From the NCBI GenBank assembly GCA_003447595.1, contig DLYT01000025.1, positions 4,809-12,220 of the forward strand: DNA of 7,412 bases, in the 5' to 3' direction. The notes beneath the pieces were generated by a model. That model saw only the letters and a program-made list of their open reading frames with translations, searched no databases and was not told where the DNA came from. Position numbers and translations under genes: made by a program. Positions 1 to 5,523 of this stretch are shown in pieces. Each line of letters starts with the position of its first letter. Position 1 is the first letter of the stretch. Origin of the DNA: Porphyromonadaceae bacterium. Its GTDB lineage: Bacteria; Bacteroidota; Bacteroidia; Bacteroidales; CAMTPD01.

Positions 1-115
1 TTCGAACCTTATGACGATTGAATCGTTTGATGCCGATCAAACGATTTGAATGTCGTATAGTTTGTAAATGAATGTCGTGAAGATAAGTTGTGGAGATCGT
101 GAGGTTGTCGTTTGA
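1..115. other. Non-coding tail downstream of the permease gene
   Basis: No credible gene is seen here. On the minus strand this is the 3' side of the permease gene; no start codon for a following minus-strand gene and no T-rich terminator tail can be seen. It contains a perfect hairpin (21-46) and several short repeated words: TCGTTTGAT at 23-31 and 108-116 with its reverse complement at 36-44, and TGAATGTCGT at 47-56 and 69-78. The next gene of the minus-strand operon, if any, lies beyond the window edge. Confidence 0.6.
21..46. repeat. Perfect inverted repeat, 11 bp stem with 4-base loop
   Basis: AATCGTTTGAT (21-31) and ATCAAACGATT (36-46) are exact reverse complements separated by GCCG. 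Two wobble pairs and one T-A pair could extend the stem outward to 18-49. Neither strand has a T-tract after it, so it is not a classical intrinsic terminator. It lies 70 bases after the permease stop codon and could stabilise the 3' end of that message or serve as a protein-binding site. Function is inference. Confidence 0.7.
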
Positions 116-1345
116 TTATTGCAGCCACTTCTTGCCAAGGTAGAAAACCGGGTAATAAGCAGCAAGGAATCCGATGGATGAAACCGTTGCCAAAACAAAA
201 GCGATATCGCCCCATTCCAGTTCTACGGGATAGGCATCGATGATAAACGTGCCCGAGGAATCGCCCATCGATATAAAGCCAAACTGTTCTTGCAGCAAGC
301 AAAGAACCACGCCGATTGCTACGCCAAAGAGGGCGCCTAGTCCGGCAATTAGCCATCCTTCAATAAGAAAAATACGAGAGATCAATTTGTCGTCTGCTCC
401 CATAAAGCGGAGTGTTCTCACATCCTCCTTCTTTTCCAGGATGAGCATCGAAAGGGAGCTAACCACGTTAAATAACGCAATCACAAGGATGAAAGTAAGA
501 ATGAGGAAAGTCATCCATTTCTCTACCTGCATCATTTTAAAGGAAGCCTCCTGTTGTTCGTGCCTGTCTTTTACGAGGTAGTTTTCGCCCAAGCGCGATT
601 GAAGTTCCTTCTTTACGCGTTCGATATAGGCGGGTGAGGTGAGTTTGAGTTCGAGTGCCGATACTTCGTTGGTATAATCGAGCAAACTACGCATCATGGA
701 GATGGGAACTACGGCAAATGCTTCGTCGTAGAATGCTTGGTTTACGGCATAAACCGATGCGATGTGTGTGTATTCGGCGTTGAGTGATGCGGCCGGATTG
801 GCCATGTTGATTCGCTCGTTTCGTTTCGGGATCAGTACTTCGATAGGAGATGCAAAGCCGGGGCCTGCACCCAAAGTACCCGAAAGGCCTACTCCGAGGT
901 TGATGTAGTTACAGATCTGATCTTTGAGCAGAAAGTTGCCGTCGAGCAGAAGACTGTCGATGCCGTTGAGCTGATTAAAGTTGTCGGAAACTCCTTTCAG
1001 CGTGGCTGTGGTTTGTCGGTCTTTAAACTTGAGTAGTGCGTTTTCTTGCAATACTTCTGCTACCTTTTCTATTTCGGGTAGCGCAAGAGCCTTAGCGATC
1101 TCGGGCTCTGAGGGATCAAACACTTTTCCGTAGCGTGCCGTGATCTTTAGCTCGGGATCGAAAGCTCCAAATAAGGATGCCACCAGTCCGTTGAATCCGT
1201 TCAATACAGACAATGCACATACCAACGCTACTGATGCGATGATAACACCGCATACTGAGATGATGGATATCAGATTGATCGCATTGTGTGTTTTCTTCGA
1301 AAAAAGATATCGAAGGGCTATGTAGAACGGTAGTTTCAAGGACAA
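116..1345 (-). CDS. LolC/LolE-type ABC transporter permease (FtsX/MacB-like)
   Basis: Inner-membrane permease subunit of the lipoprotein-release (Lol) or MacB/FtsX class, about 409 residues, the usual LolC/E size. A membrane segment at about residues 23-48 follows the N-terminal motif RYLFSKK; a large periplasmic region (about 60-275) follows, then three hydrophobic helices at about 277-303, 329-351 and 379-402. This 1+3 arrangement with a large first periplasmic domain is typical of the family. EKKEDVRTLRFMGA (about 304-317) fits the cytoplasmic coupling segment that contacts the ATPase. No ATPase (LolD-like) gene is in the window, so it must be encoded elsewhere; the substrate is inferred from family. 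The start is not ATG: in frame there is TTG at 1345 or TTG at 1339, after a stop at 1352-1354, and the first internal Met is residue 181. Start at 1339 would give MKLPFYIA, which resembles homologues. It follows rbfA by 10 bases and is probably the last gene of the operon in view. Confidence 0.88.
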   Translation of the reverse strand: MSLKLPFYIALRYLFSKKTHNAINLISIISVCGVIIASVALVCALSVLNGFNGLVASLFGAFDPELKITARYGKVFDPSEPEIAKALALPEIEKVAEVLQENALLKFKDRQTTATLKGVSDNFNQLNGIDSLLLDGNFLLKDQICNYINLGVGLSGTLGAGPGFASPIEVLIPKRNERINMANPAASLNAEYTHIASVYAVNQAFYDEAFAVVPISMMRSLLDYTNEVSALELKLTSPAYIERVKKELQSRLGENYLVKDRHEQQEASFKMMQVEKWMTFLILTFILVIALFNVVSSLSMLILEKKEDVRTLRFMGADDKLISRIFLIEGWLIAGLGALFGVAIGVVLCLLQEQFGFISMGDSSGTFIIDAYPVELEWGDIAFVLATVSSIGFLAAYYPVFYLGKKWLQ

Positions 1346-1355
1346 CAGGGCTTAA

Positions 1356-1691
1356 TTATTGATTCAACAATTTGTCGATGTTCTCTGCATAATCAAGAGA
1401 GTCGTCGATATAGAAAATAAGTTCCGGGATCTTTCTCAATTGCGTACGTACGCGCTGACCAAGGTCGTAGCGAACTGCTTTTGAGTTTTCTTTGATTACG
1501 CCTAGTAGTTCTTTCCCCTTTTCTGATGGGAAGATGCTTAGGTATACCTTAGCAACACCCAAGTCGGGGCTTACTCTTACTGCCGTAACAGTGATCAAAG
1601 TACCGGGAATTCCTTTGGCTTCTTTCAAGAAGATGTCGCCAAGTTCTTTTTGTAGCAAGCGTCCGATCTTGCTTAATCTTGTACTTTCCAT
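1356..1691 (-). CDS. rbfA: 30S ribosome-binding factor RbfA
   Basis: Small KH-like protein that binds the 30S subunit and helps late maturation of 16S rRNA, needed especially in cold growth in bacteria studied. The 111 residues match the family length. Family-typical stretches are visible: the N-terminal helix with SKIGRLLQKELGDIF, the central strand VSPDLGVAKVYLSIFP (about 42-57), and the C-terminal LRKIPELIFYIDDSLDYA segment (about 85-102), which matches the RbfA signature LRxxPxLxFxxDxS. The ATG at 1691 lies 10 bases after the methyltransferase stop codon; no Shine-Dalgarno sequence is evident, normal for this phylum. Placement between a methyltransferase and a permease indicates co-transcription rather than shared function. 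Confidence 0.95.
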   Translation of the reverse strand: MESTRLSKIGRLLQKELGDIFLKEAKGIPGTLITVTAVRVSPDLGVAKVYLSIFPSEKGKELLGVIKENSKAVRYDLGQRVRTQLRKIPELIFYIDDSLDYAENIDKLLNQ

Positions 1692-1701
1692 ATTAGGTAA
1701 T

Positions 1702-2334
1702 TTAAATTTTTCTGATCAATGTGAGACCGTCGCGTATAGGGAGTATTACCTTTTCTACACGTTTGTCGGCGGCAATCATATCATTGAATTTGATAATTCC
1801 GATGGTTTGAAGGTCGGTATGGTGTGGAGTCTCCAGCACTTTTCCGTCCCACAACGTATTGTCTGCAATAATTAATCCGCCCGATTTCATTCGGTCTATC
1901 AACAAATCGAAGTATTCGCAATACAAACGTTTGTCGGCATCCAGAAACACCAGGTCAAACTGTTTGTTCAGGTTGGGAATAATCTCGAGAGCATCTCCGA
2001 TGTGCAAGTTAATCTTGTCTTTGAGCGGAGATTGGTTGATGTATTTGCGAATAAAGTCTTCGAGCTCGTCGTTAATTTCAATGGTGTCGATTTCAGCGTC
2101 GGGACTAAGTCCTTCGGCCAGACACATCGTTGCATAACCTGTATACGTTCCGATTTCGAGTACATTCTTCGGGTTCATCATCTTGCAGAACATCTTCAAC
2201 ATTCTGCCTTGCAAATGGCCCGATAGCATACGAGGACGAAGGAGATTCACATGTGCGTCCCTATTCAGTTTTGCCAGTAATTCCCCTTCGTCATCTATGT
2301 GTTGTAGAATATACGCTTCAAGAGCTTCATTCAT
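1702..2334 (-). CDS. Class I SAM-dependent O-methyltransferase (COMT-like, Methyltransf_3 family)
   Basis: Predicted cation-dependent O-methyltransferase of 210 residues, usual for the bacterial caffeoyl-CoA/catechol O-methyltransferase-like family. The SAM site is clear: VLEIGTYTGYATMCLA (about 58-73), the acidic ribose-binding residue in DTIEINDE (E86), and GDALEIIP (113-120). The metal site is also visible: D132 in FDLVFLDADK, and D158-N159 in GGLIIADNTLWDGKVL. The family can act on catechol-like or other hydroxylated small molecules, but the physiological substrate of such enzymes in Bacteroidales is not established and cannot be read here. The ATG at 2334 is 22 bases after the pyk stop codon, and the stop is 10 bases before rbfA, so it sits inside the operon. 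No promoter-like element was seen before it. Confidence 0.92.
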   Translation of the reverse strand: MNEALEAYILQHIDDEGELLAKLNRDAHVNLLRPRMLSGHLQGRMLKMFCKMMNPKNVLEIGTYTGYATMCLAEGLSPDAEIDTIEINDELEDFIRKYINQSPLKDKINLHIGDALEIIPNLNKQFDLVFLDADKRLYCEYFDLLIDRMKSGGLIIADNTLWDGKVLETPHHTDLQTIGIIKFNDMIAADKRVEKVILPIRDGLTLIRKI

Positions 2335-2356
2335 ACGTTTTGTATCTTATATAATC

Positions 2357-3805
2357 TTAGTCCATTGTAGGCAAGAAGTATTTTTCGCCAGCTTCAAGTA
2401 CTTTTCCTACGTTATTAAGTTCAAGGAATGAAGTACCACCGCCTTCACCGAAGCTTCCGCTTAGGTATGCTACTAGATCTTCTTTTGCAACAAGACTTCT
2501 GTCTGTCAATTCTTTAAGATAGCTTAGGTAGTATTCGCGTGGGCTTTTTGTAGCTTCGCGGTATTCTGGGAATACGCCATAAGAAAGAGACAATTGACGT
2601 GTCATTCTTTCGTTATAACAGATTGCAAATACCGGAGATTTACCACGGAATGCAGCAAGATATCTTGCAGTTTTACCAGTGTAAGTGTCTGTAAGGATTG
2701 CACGAGCACCAAGCTTGATAGAAGCTTTAACAGCTTGTTTTGCAAGGAATGATGTAACGTCCAAGTCGTCACCTACGATAGGCACGCGGATATCGTTTGC
2801 AGATAGTTTTGTTTTTTCAGCTTCGGCAGCAATCTTAGCCATTGTAGCAACAGCTTCTTTAGGATATTTACCGTAAGCAGTTTCGCCACTTAGCATCAAT
2901 GCATCTGTACGGTAGTAGATTGCGTTTGCAATATCCGTAACTTCAGCACGTGTAGGACGAGGGTTTTTGATCATTGAGTGAAGCATTTGCGTAGCTACGA
3001 TAACCGGCTTTTTCGCTTCAACACATTTTCTGATCAAGATACGTTGGATGCCAGGGATCTTTTCTTGTGGAACTTCGATACCTAGGTCACCACGCGCTAC
3101 CATTACGCCATAAGCAACTTCAAGGATTTCGTCGATATTATCTACACCTTCTTGGTTTTCGATTTTAGCGATGATCTTGATAGGGCTGTCTTGCGCGTCA
3201 AGGATAGCTTGGATATCCAATACGTCTTGTTTTGAACGAACAAATGAGTGAGCAATAAAGTCAACATTGTGCTTGATTGCGTAGTCGATGTTCTTTTTAT
3301 CCTTTTCTGTAAGAGAAGGAAGATTGATACGTACACCCGGTACGTTTACGCTCTTTCTACTGCTAAGAGTAGAGTCGTTAAGTGCTTCACAAAGCAAGTA
3401 ATCATCATGCTTTTCAATAACTTTGAACTCCAAGTCACCATCGTCGATCAAAAGATCGCCGCCTACGTGCAAGTCTTTTACAAAGCTTTCATATGATACG
3501 CAAATACACTCACGTGTAGTTTCTTGCTCTGGATTACCTTTTACCATTACTCTATCACCTGCTTTGAATGGGATAGGCTCGGCAGTTGTAGTAGTACGGA
3601 TTTCAGGTCCTTTTGTATCCATAAGGATACCAATCTTGCTCGATACAGTTCTTGTATTGCCGATTACTCTGGCAAAACCTTCCTCGTTCATGTGGGCAGA
3701 GTTAATTCTTACCACATTCATACCAGCTTTGTGCAAGTCTGCTATGAAATCAACATCGCATCGAATATCCGAAATAGTTGCAACAATCTTTGTGTGCTTA
3801 AACAT
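2357..3805 (-). CDS. pyk: Pyruvate kinase
   Basis: Cytoplasmic enzyme converting phosphoenolpyruvate and ADP to pyruvate and ATP, the last step of glycolysis. The 482 residues span the full family length. Motifs in order: TKIVATIS (5-12), DTKGPEIR (63-70), a B-domain lid (about 71-160), the catalytic KIEN (214-217), ARGDLGIE (237-244), ATQML (271-275), NPRPTRAEVTDIANAI (281-296), LSGETAYGKYP (305-315), then the C domain. E68 is at the position linked to K+-dependent enzymes. Two departures from textbook sequences: NFSHG is replaced by NSAHM (35-39), so the usual K+-ligand Ser is Ala37, and ATQMLES reads ATQMLHS. I recall similar changes in Bacteroides homologues, so these are probably lineage traits. 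Codon use is strongly biased, fitting high expression. The ATG at 3805 is preceded by A-rich sequence with two AAGGTT words. It lies 93 bases after aroQ and 22 before the methyltransferase. Confidence 0.96.
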   Translation of the reverse strand: MFKHTKIVATISDIRCDVDFIADLHKAGMNVVRINSAHMNEEGFARVIGNTRTVSSKIGILMDTKGPEIRTTTTAEPIPFKAGDRVMVKGNPEQETTRECICVSYESFVKDLHVGGDLLIDDGDLEFKVIEKHDDYLLCEALNDSTLSSRKSVNVPGVRINLPSLTEKDKKNIDYAIKHNVDFIAHSFVRSKQDVLDIQAILDAQDSPIKIIAKIENQEGVDNIDEILEVAYGVMVARGDLGIEVPQEKIPGIQRILIRKCVEAKKPVIVATQMLHSMIKNPRPTRAEVTDIANAIYYRTDALMLSGETAYGKYPKEAVATMAKIAAEAEKTKLSANDIRVPIVGDDLDVTSFLAKQAVKASIKLGARAILTDTYTGKTARYLAAFRGKSPVFAICYNERMTRQLSLSYGVFPEYREATKSPREYYLSYLKELTDRSLVAKEDLVAYLSGSFGEGGGTSFLELNNVGKVLEAGEKYFLPTMD

Positions 3806-3898
3806 AACCTTTTAACCTTTATATTTCTTGAAAATAAAATTCGAATTACATTATATGGTGTATATAATGAGTTTATGAGACTCCCTCAGTGTTTACGT
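3806..3898 (-). promoter_or_regulatory. aroQ-pyk intergenic leader with an 8 bp inverted repeat
   Basis: This AT-rich gap separates aroQ from pyk. It contains a perfect inverted repeat, CATTATAT (3849-3856) and ATATAATG (3862-3869), with a 5-base loop GGTGT, ending 43 bases before the pyk start codon. A weaker 4 bp hairpin TGAG/CTCA lies at 3876-3888. I found no exact TAnnTTTG element on the minus strand here, so pyk may be read from the aroQ promoter or from a diverged promoter. The repeat could be an operator or an RNA hairpin in the pyk leader; this is inference. On the minus strand AAAGGTTAAAAGGTT directly precedes the pyk ATG. Confidence 0.4.
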
Positions 3899-4318
3899 TT
3901 ACTCGATGAGAAATGATTCTATCGCCAGTCGGTACGAGTCGAGTCCGAAGCCGGCAATGGTGCCTTTACAAGCCGGAGCGATCATCGATTTGTGGCGGAA
4001 AGGTTCTCTGGAATAAACATTAGATATATGAACTTCGATTACAGGGGAGGAGATTGCTTTAATAGCGTCGTGTAGTGCAATAGATGTGTGCGTGTATGCA
4101 CCGGCGTTTAAGATGATTCCATCTACGTCGAATCCGTCGGCGTGTAGTTTGTCAATAAGCAGACCTTCTACATTCGATTGGTAATAGTCAATCGAAAGAT
4201 TAGGGTATCGTTTTCGTAGTACCTCCAGGTAGTATTCAAACGAGTTGTCTCCGTAAATAGAGGGCTCTCTTTTACCCAATAAATTGAGATTAGGCCCATT
4301 CATGATCAATATTCTCAT
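3899..4318 (-). CDS. aroQ: 3-dehydroquinate dehydratase, type II
   Basis: Shikimate-pathway enzyme that dehydrates 3-dehydroquinate to 3-dehydroshikimate on the way to chorismate and aromatic amino acids; type II enzymes form dodecamers in the cytoplasm. The 139 residues match the family. The N-terminal signature NGPNLNLLGKREPSIYG (7-23) carries catalytic Arg17 and Tyr22. QSNVEG (47-52), NAGAYTHTS (71-79, with N71 and H77), EVHISNVYSREPFRHKS (95-111, with catalytic His97 and R108) complete the active site, so it looks fully functional. The ATG at 4318 is the first gene of the minus-strand run, divergent from xerD. A -7-like element at 4375-4382 on the minus strand would give a leader of roughly 50 bases. 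Pairing with pyk is of interest since phosphoenolpyruvate feeds both pathways, but that link is inference. Confidence 0.96.
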   Translation of the reverse strand: MRILIMNGPNLNLLGKREPSIYGDNSFEYYLEVLRKRYPNLSIDYYQSNVEGLLIDKLHADGFDVDGIILNAGAYTHTSIALHDAIKAISSPVIEVHISNVYSREPFRHKSMIAPACKGTIAGFGLDSYRLAIESFLIE

Positions 4319-4336
4319 ACACTTTTACAAGTTTAC

Positions 4337-4344
4337 TATCTTTG
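4337..4344 (+). promoter_or_regulatory. Bacteroidetes-type -7 element for xerD
   Basis: TATCTTTG matches the TAnnTTTG consensus used by the Bacteroidetes primary sigma factor and is followed by CA, a common continuation. It predicts a start near 4351 and a 5' leader of about 60 bases before the xerD ATG. No good TTTG -33 element is visible at the expected distance. The element lies just left of the inverted repeat 4348-4376. Confidence 0.6.
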
Positions 4345-4347
4345 CAC

Positions 4348-4376
4348 TGCAGCAAAATGATCGAAATCTTGCTGCA
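4348..4376. repeat. Dyad between the divergent aroQ and xerD promoters
   Basis: TGCAGCAA (4348-4355) and TTGCTGCA (4369-4376) are perfect 8 bp inverted repeats with a 13-base spacer. Inside the spacer GAT-CGAA-ATC (4359-4368) can form a 3 bp stem with a tetraloop, so in RNA an 11 bp hairpin with a 3-base bulge is possible. The right arm overlaps the minus-strand -7 element, and the predicted starts of both promoters fall within or next to the repeat. It may be an operator for a dimeric regulator or a 5' RNA hairpin on the leaders. No regulator is identifiable from the window. Confidence 0.6.
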
Positions 4377-4382
4377 AATTTA
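4375..4382 (-). promoter_or_regulatory. Bacteroidetes-type -7 element for aroQ (and perhaps pyk operon)
   Basis: On the minus strand this reads TAAATTTG, followed by CA, an exact TAnnTTTG match. Transcription would start near 4367 and run into aroQ with a leader of about 50 bases. A matching -33 TTTG is not seen. Because the plus-strand -7 element lies to the left of this one, the two predicted transcripts would overlap by some 15 bases at their 5' ends. Confidence 0.55.
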
Positions 4383-4414
4383 GTGATTTATTTTTTACCA
4401 CTCATTACTATAAC

Positions 4415-5332
4415 ATGTCAAACGACGCTGGAAGCAGACTGATTAATAAATATTATAGCTATCTGAGGCTTGAGAAGTCTCTTTCTAACAATACTTTAGA
4501 AGCTTATCTGCGAGATTTAGAGAAACTAAAGCTTTTTGCGGAAGATATTAACGTTAAAATAGATCAAATATCGATGGCAGATATTCAATCTTTTTTAGCA
4601 CAATTGTATGATTTGGGTATCAATCCGAGGTCGGTTGCGCGAATCCTTTCGGGCATCAGAGCGTTTTATAAGTTTCTGTTGCTCGAGGATTATATCGACA
4701 AAGATCCTACCGAGCTCATCGAATCGCCCAAGATCGGTCTTCATCTTCCCGAAGTACTCTCGGAGGAGGAGATCAATGCCATGCTGGATGCAATTGACGT
4801 TTCGGTGCCCGAAGGACAACGCAACCGGGCCATGCTCGAAACCTTGTATAGTTGCGGTCTGCGTGTGAGTGAACTGGTTTCCTTAAAACTGAGCGATGTC
4901 TATCTCGACGATGAATTTATTCGTGTGGAAGGGAAGGGGAGTAAGCAACGATTGGTGCCTATGTCGCCCACAGCCGTTGATGAAATAAGAAAATACATTC
5001 CTTTTCGTAATGAATTGAAAATAAAAAAAGGGCAGGAGGACTTCCTTTTTCTCAATAGAAGAGGTAGTTCCTTGTCTAGGGTTATGGTATTTTATATTAT
5101 TAGAGATCAAGCTGCGATGGTGGGTATTCGAAAGAAAGTGAGTCCGCATACGTTTCGTCATTCTTTTGCGACGCATCTGCTCGAAGGAGGTGCCAATTTG
5201 CGCGCTATTCAGCAGATGTTGGGCCATGAGCATATTGCGACTACCGAGATTTATACCCATATCGATCGCGAATTTATTAGACGTGAGATCCTTAATCATC
5301 ACCCGCGAAACAAGAAAGACACGGATAGTTGA
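4415..5332 (+). CDS. xerD: Site-specific tyrosine recombinase XerD
   Basis: Tyrosine recombinase of 305 residues, the usual Xer size, expected to act with a XerC partner at the chromosomal dif site to resolve chromosome dimers, under FtsK control, at the division septum. The N-terminal SAM-like core-binding domain spans about 8-92 (YLRLEKSLSNNTLEAYLRDL), the catalytic domain about 110-295. All catalytic residues are present: R150 in YSCGLRVSEL, K174 in EGKGSKQRLVP, H245 and R248 in SPHTFRHSFATHLLEGGA, H271 in LGHEHIATTEIY, and the nucleophile Y280. This spacing closely parallels E. coli XerD. The ATG at 4415 follows TATAAC without a Shine-Dalgarno sequence. The gene ends with TGA and an adjacent in-frame TAG. 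XerC versus XerD naming rests on overall resemblance; a phage or transposon integrase is unlikely given the length and housekeeping neighbours. Confidence 0.93.
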   Translation: MSNDAGSRLINKYYSYLRLEKSLSNNTLEAYLRDLEKLKLFAEDINVKIDQISMADIQSFLAQLYDLGINPRSVARILSGIRAFYKFLLLEDYIDKDPTELIESPKIGLHLPEVLSEEEINAMLDAIDVSVPEGQRNRAMLETLYSCGLRVSELVSLKLSDVYLDDEFIRVEGKGSKQRLVPMSPTAVDEIRKYIPFRNELKIKKGQEDFLFLNRRGSSLSRVMVFYIIRDQAAMVGIRKKVSPHTFRHSFATHLLEGGANLRAIQQMLGHEHIATTEIYTHIDREFIRREILNHHPRNKKDTDS

Positions 5333-5523
5333 TAGTGTATATTACTATATGTAAGAAAAAATGGGAAGTATCTTATGTTTGTTGTGCTAACAACTGTTAA
5401 TGCTATCGATTTTGAATCACAAACAATCGCAAATATTAAAAAATAATATAGTTTTGCACCTTGATACAGAATGTTAGAAAAGTCAATAACATTTTATAGC
5501 AACTTAAACTTATCTACGTAATT
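5333..5523 (+). promoter_or_regulatory. xerD-lipoprotein intergenic region
   Basis: This 191-base AT-rich gap holds no convincing gene. After xerD there is a small hairpin GTTGT-GCTA-ACAAC (5381-5394) without a T-tract, so no clear terminator for xerD. An inverted repeat ATATTA-AAAAA-TAATAT (5433-5449) lies directly against the lipoprotein -7 element. Downstream of the predicted transcription start is a 16-codon ATG frame at 5471-5521 that stops two bases before the lipoprotein start codon. Confidence 0.5.
5449..5456 (+). promoter_or_regulatory. Bacteroidetes-type -7 element for the lipoprotein gene
   Basis: TAGTTTTG matches TAnnTTTG and is followed by CA. Transcription would begin around 5460-5463, leaving a leader of about 60 bases that is AT-rich, as seen for well-expressed genes of this phylum. 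A TTTG at 5411-5414 lies too far upstream to be its -33 element. The preceding A-rich inverted repeat may act as an UP-like region; this is inference. Confidence 0.6.

Noticed and set aside
9..356. 115-codon minus-strand frame overlapping the end of the permease gene
   Set aside because: It lies in another frame of the permease, has an Arg/Cys-rich composition with no family resemblance, and is a shadow.
3423..3916. Two 130-codon plus-strand frames antisense to pyk
   Set aside because: Both mirror the highly biased pyk coding sequence and show no domain, promoter or start context.
4883..5302. 139-codon minus-strand frame antisense to xerD
   Set aside because: It covers the conserved catalytic half of xerD; the intact recombinase motifs explain the sequence.
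4415..5332. xerD as an integrase of a mobile element
   Set aside because: Length and residue spacing match housekeeping Xer, flanked by core genes, with no tRNA, attachment repeats or cargo genes.
5361..5390. Nine-codon frame MGSILCLLC after xerD, ending in a small hairpin, as a leader peptide
   Set aside because: It lies upstream of the predicted lipoprotein promoter and has no run of codons suggesting attenuation; chance is more likely.
5381..5394. GTTGT-GCTA-ACAAC hairpin as the xerD terminator
   Set aside because: The stem is only 5 bp and no T-tract follows.
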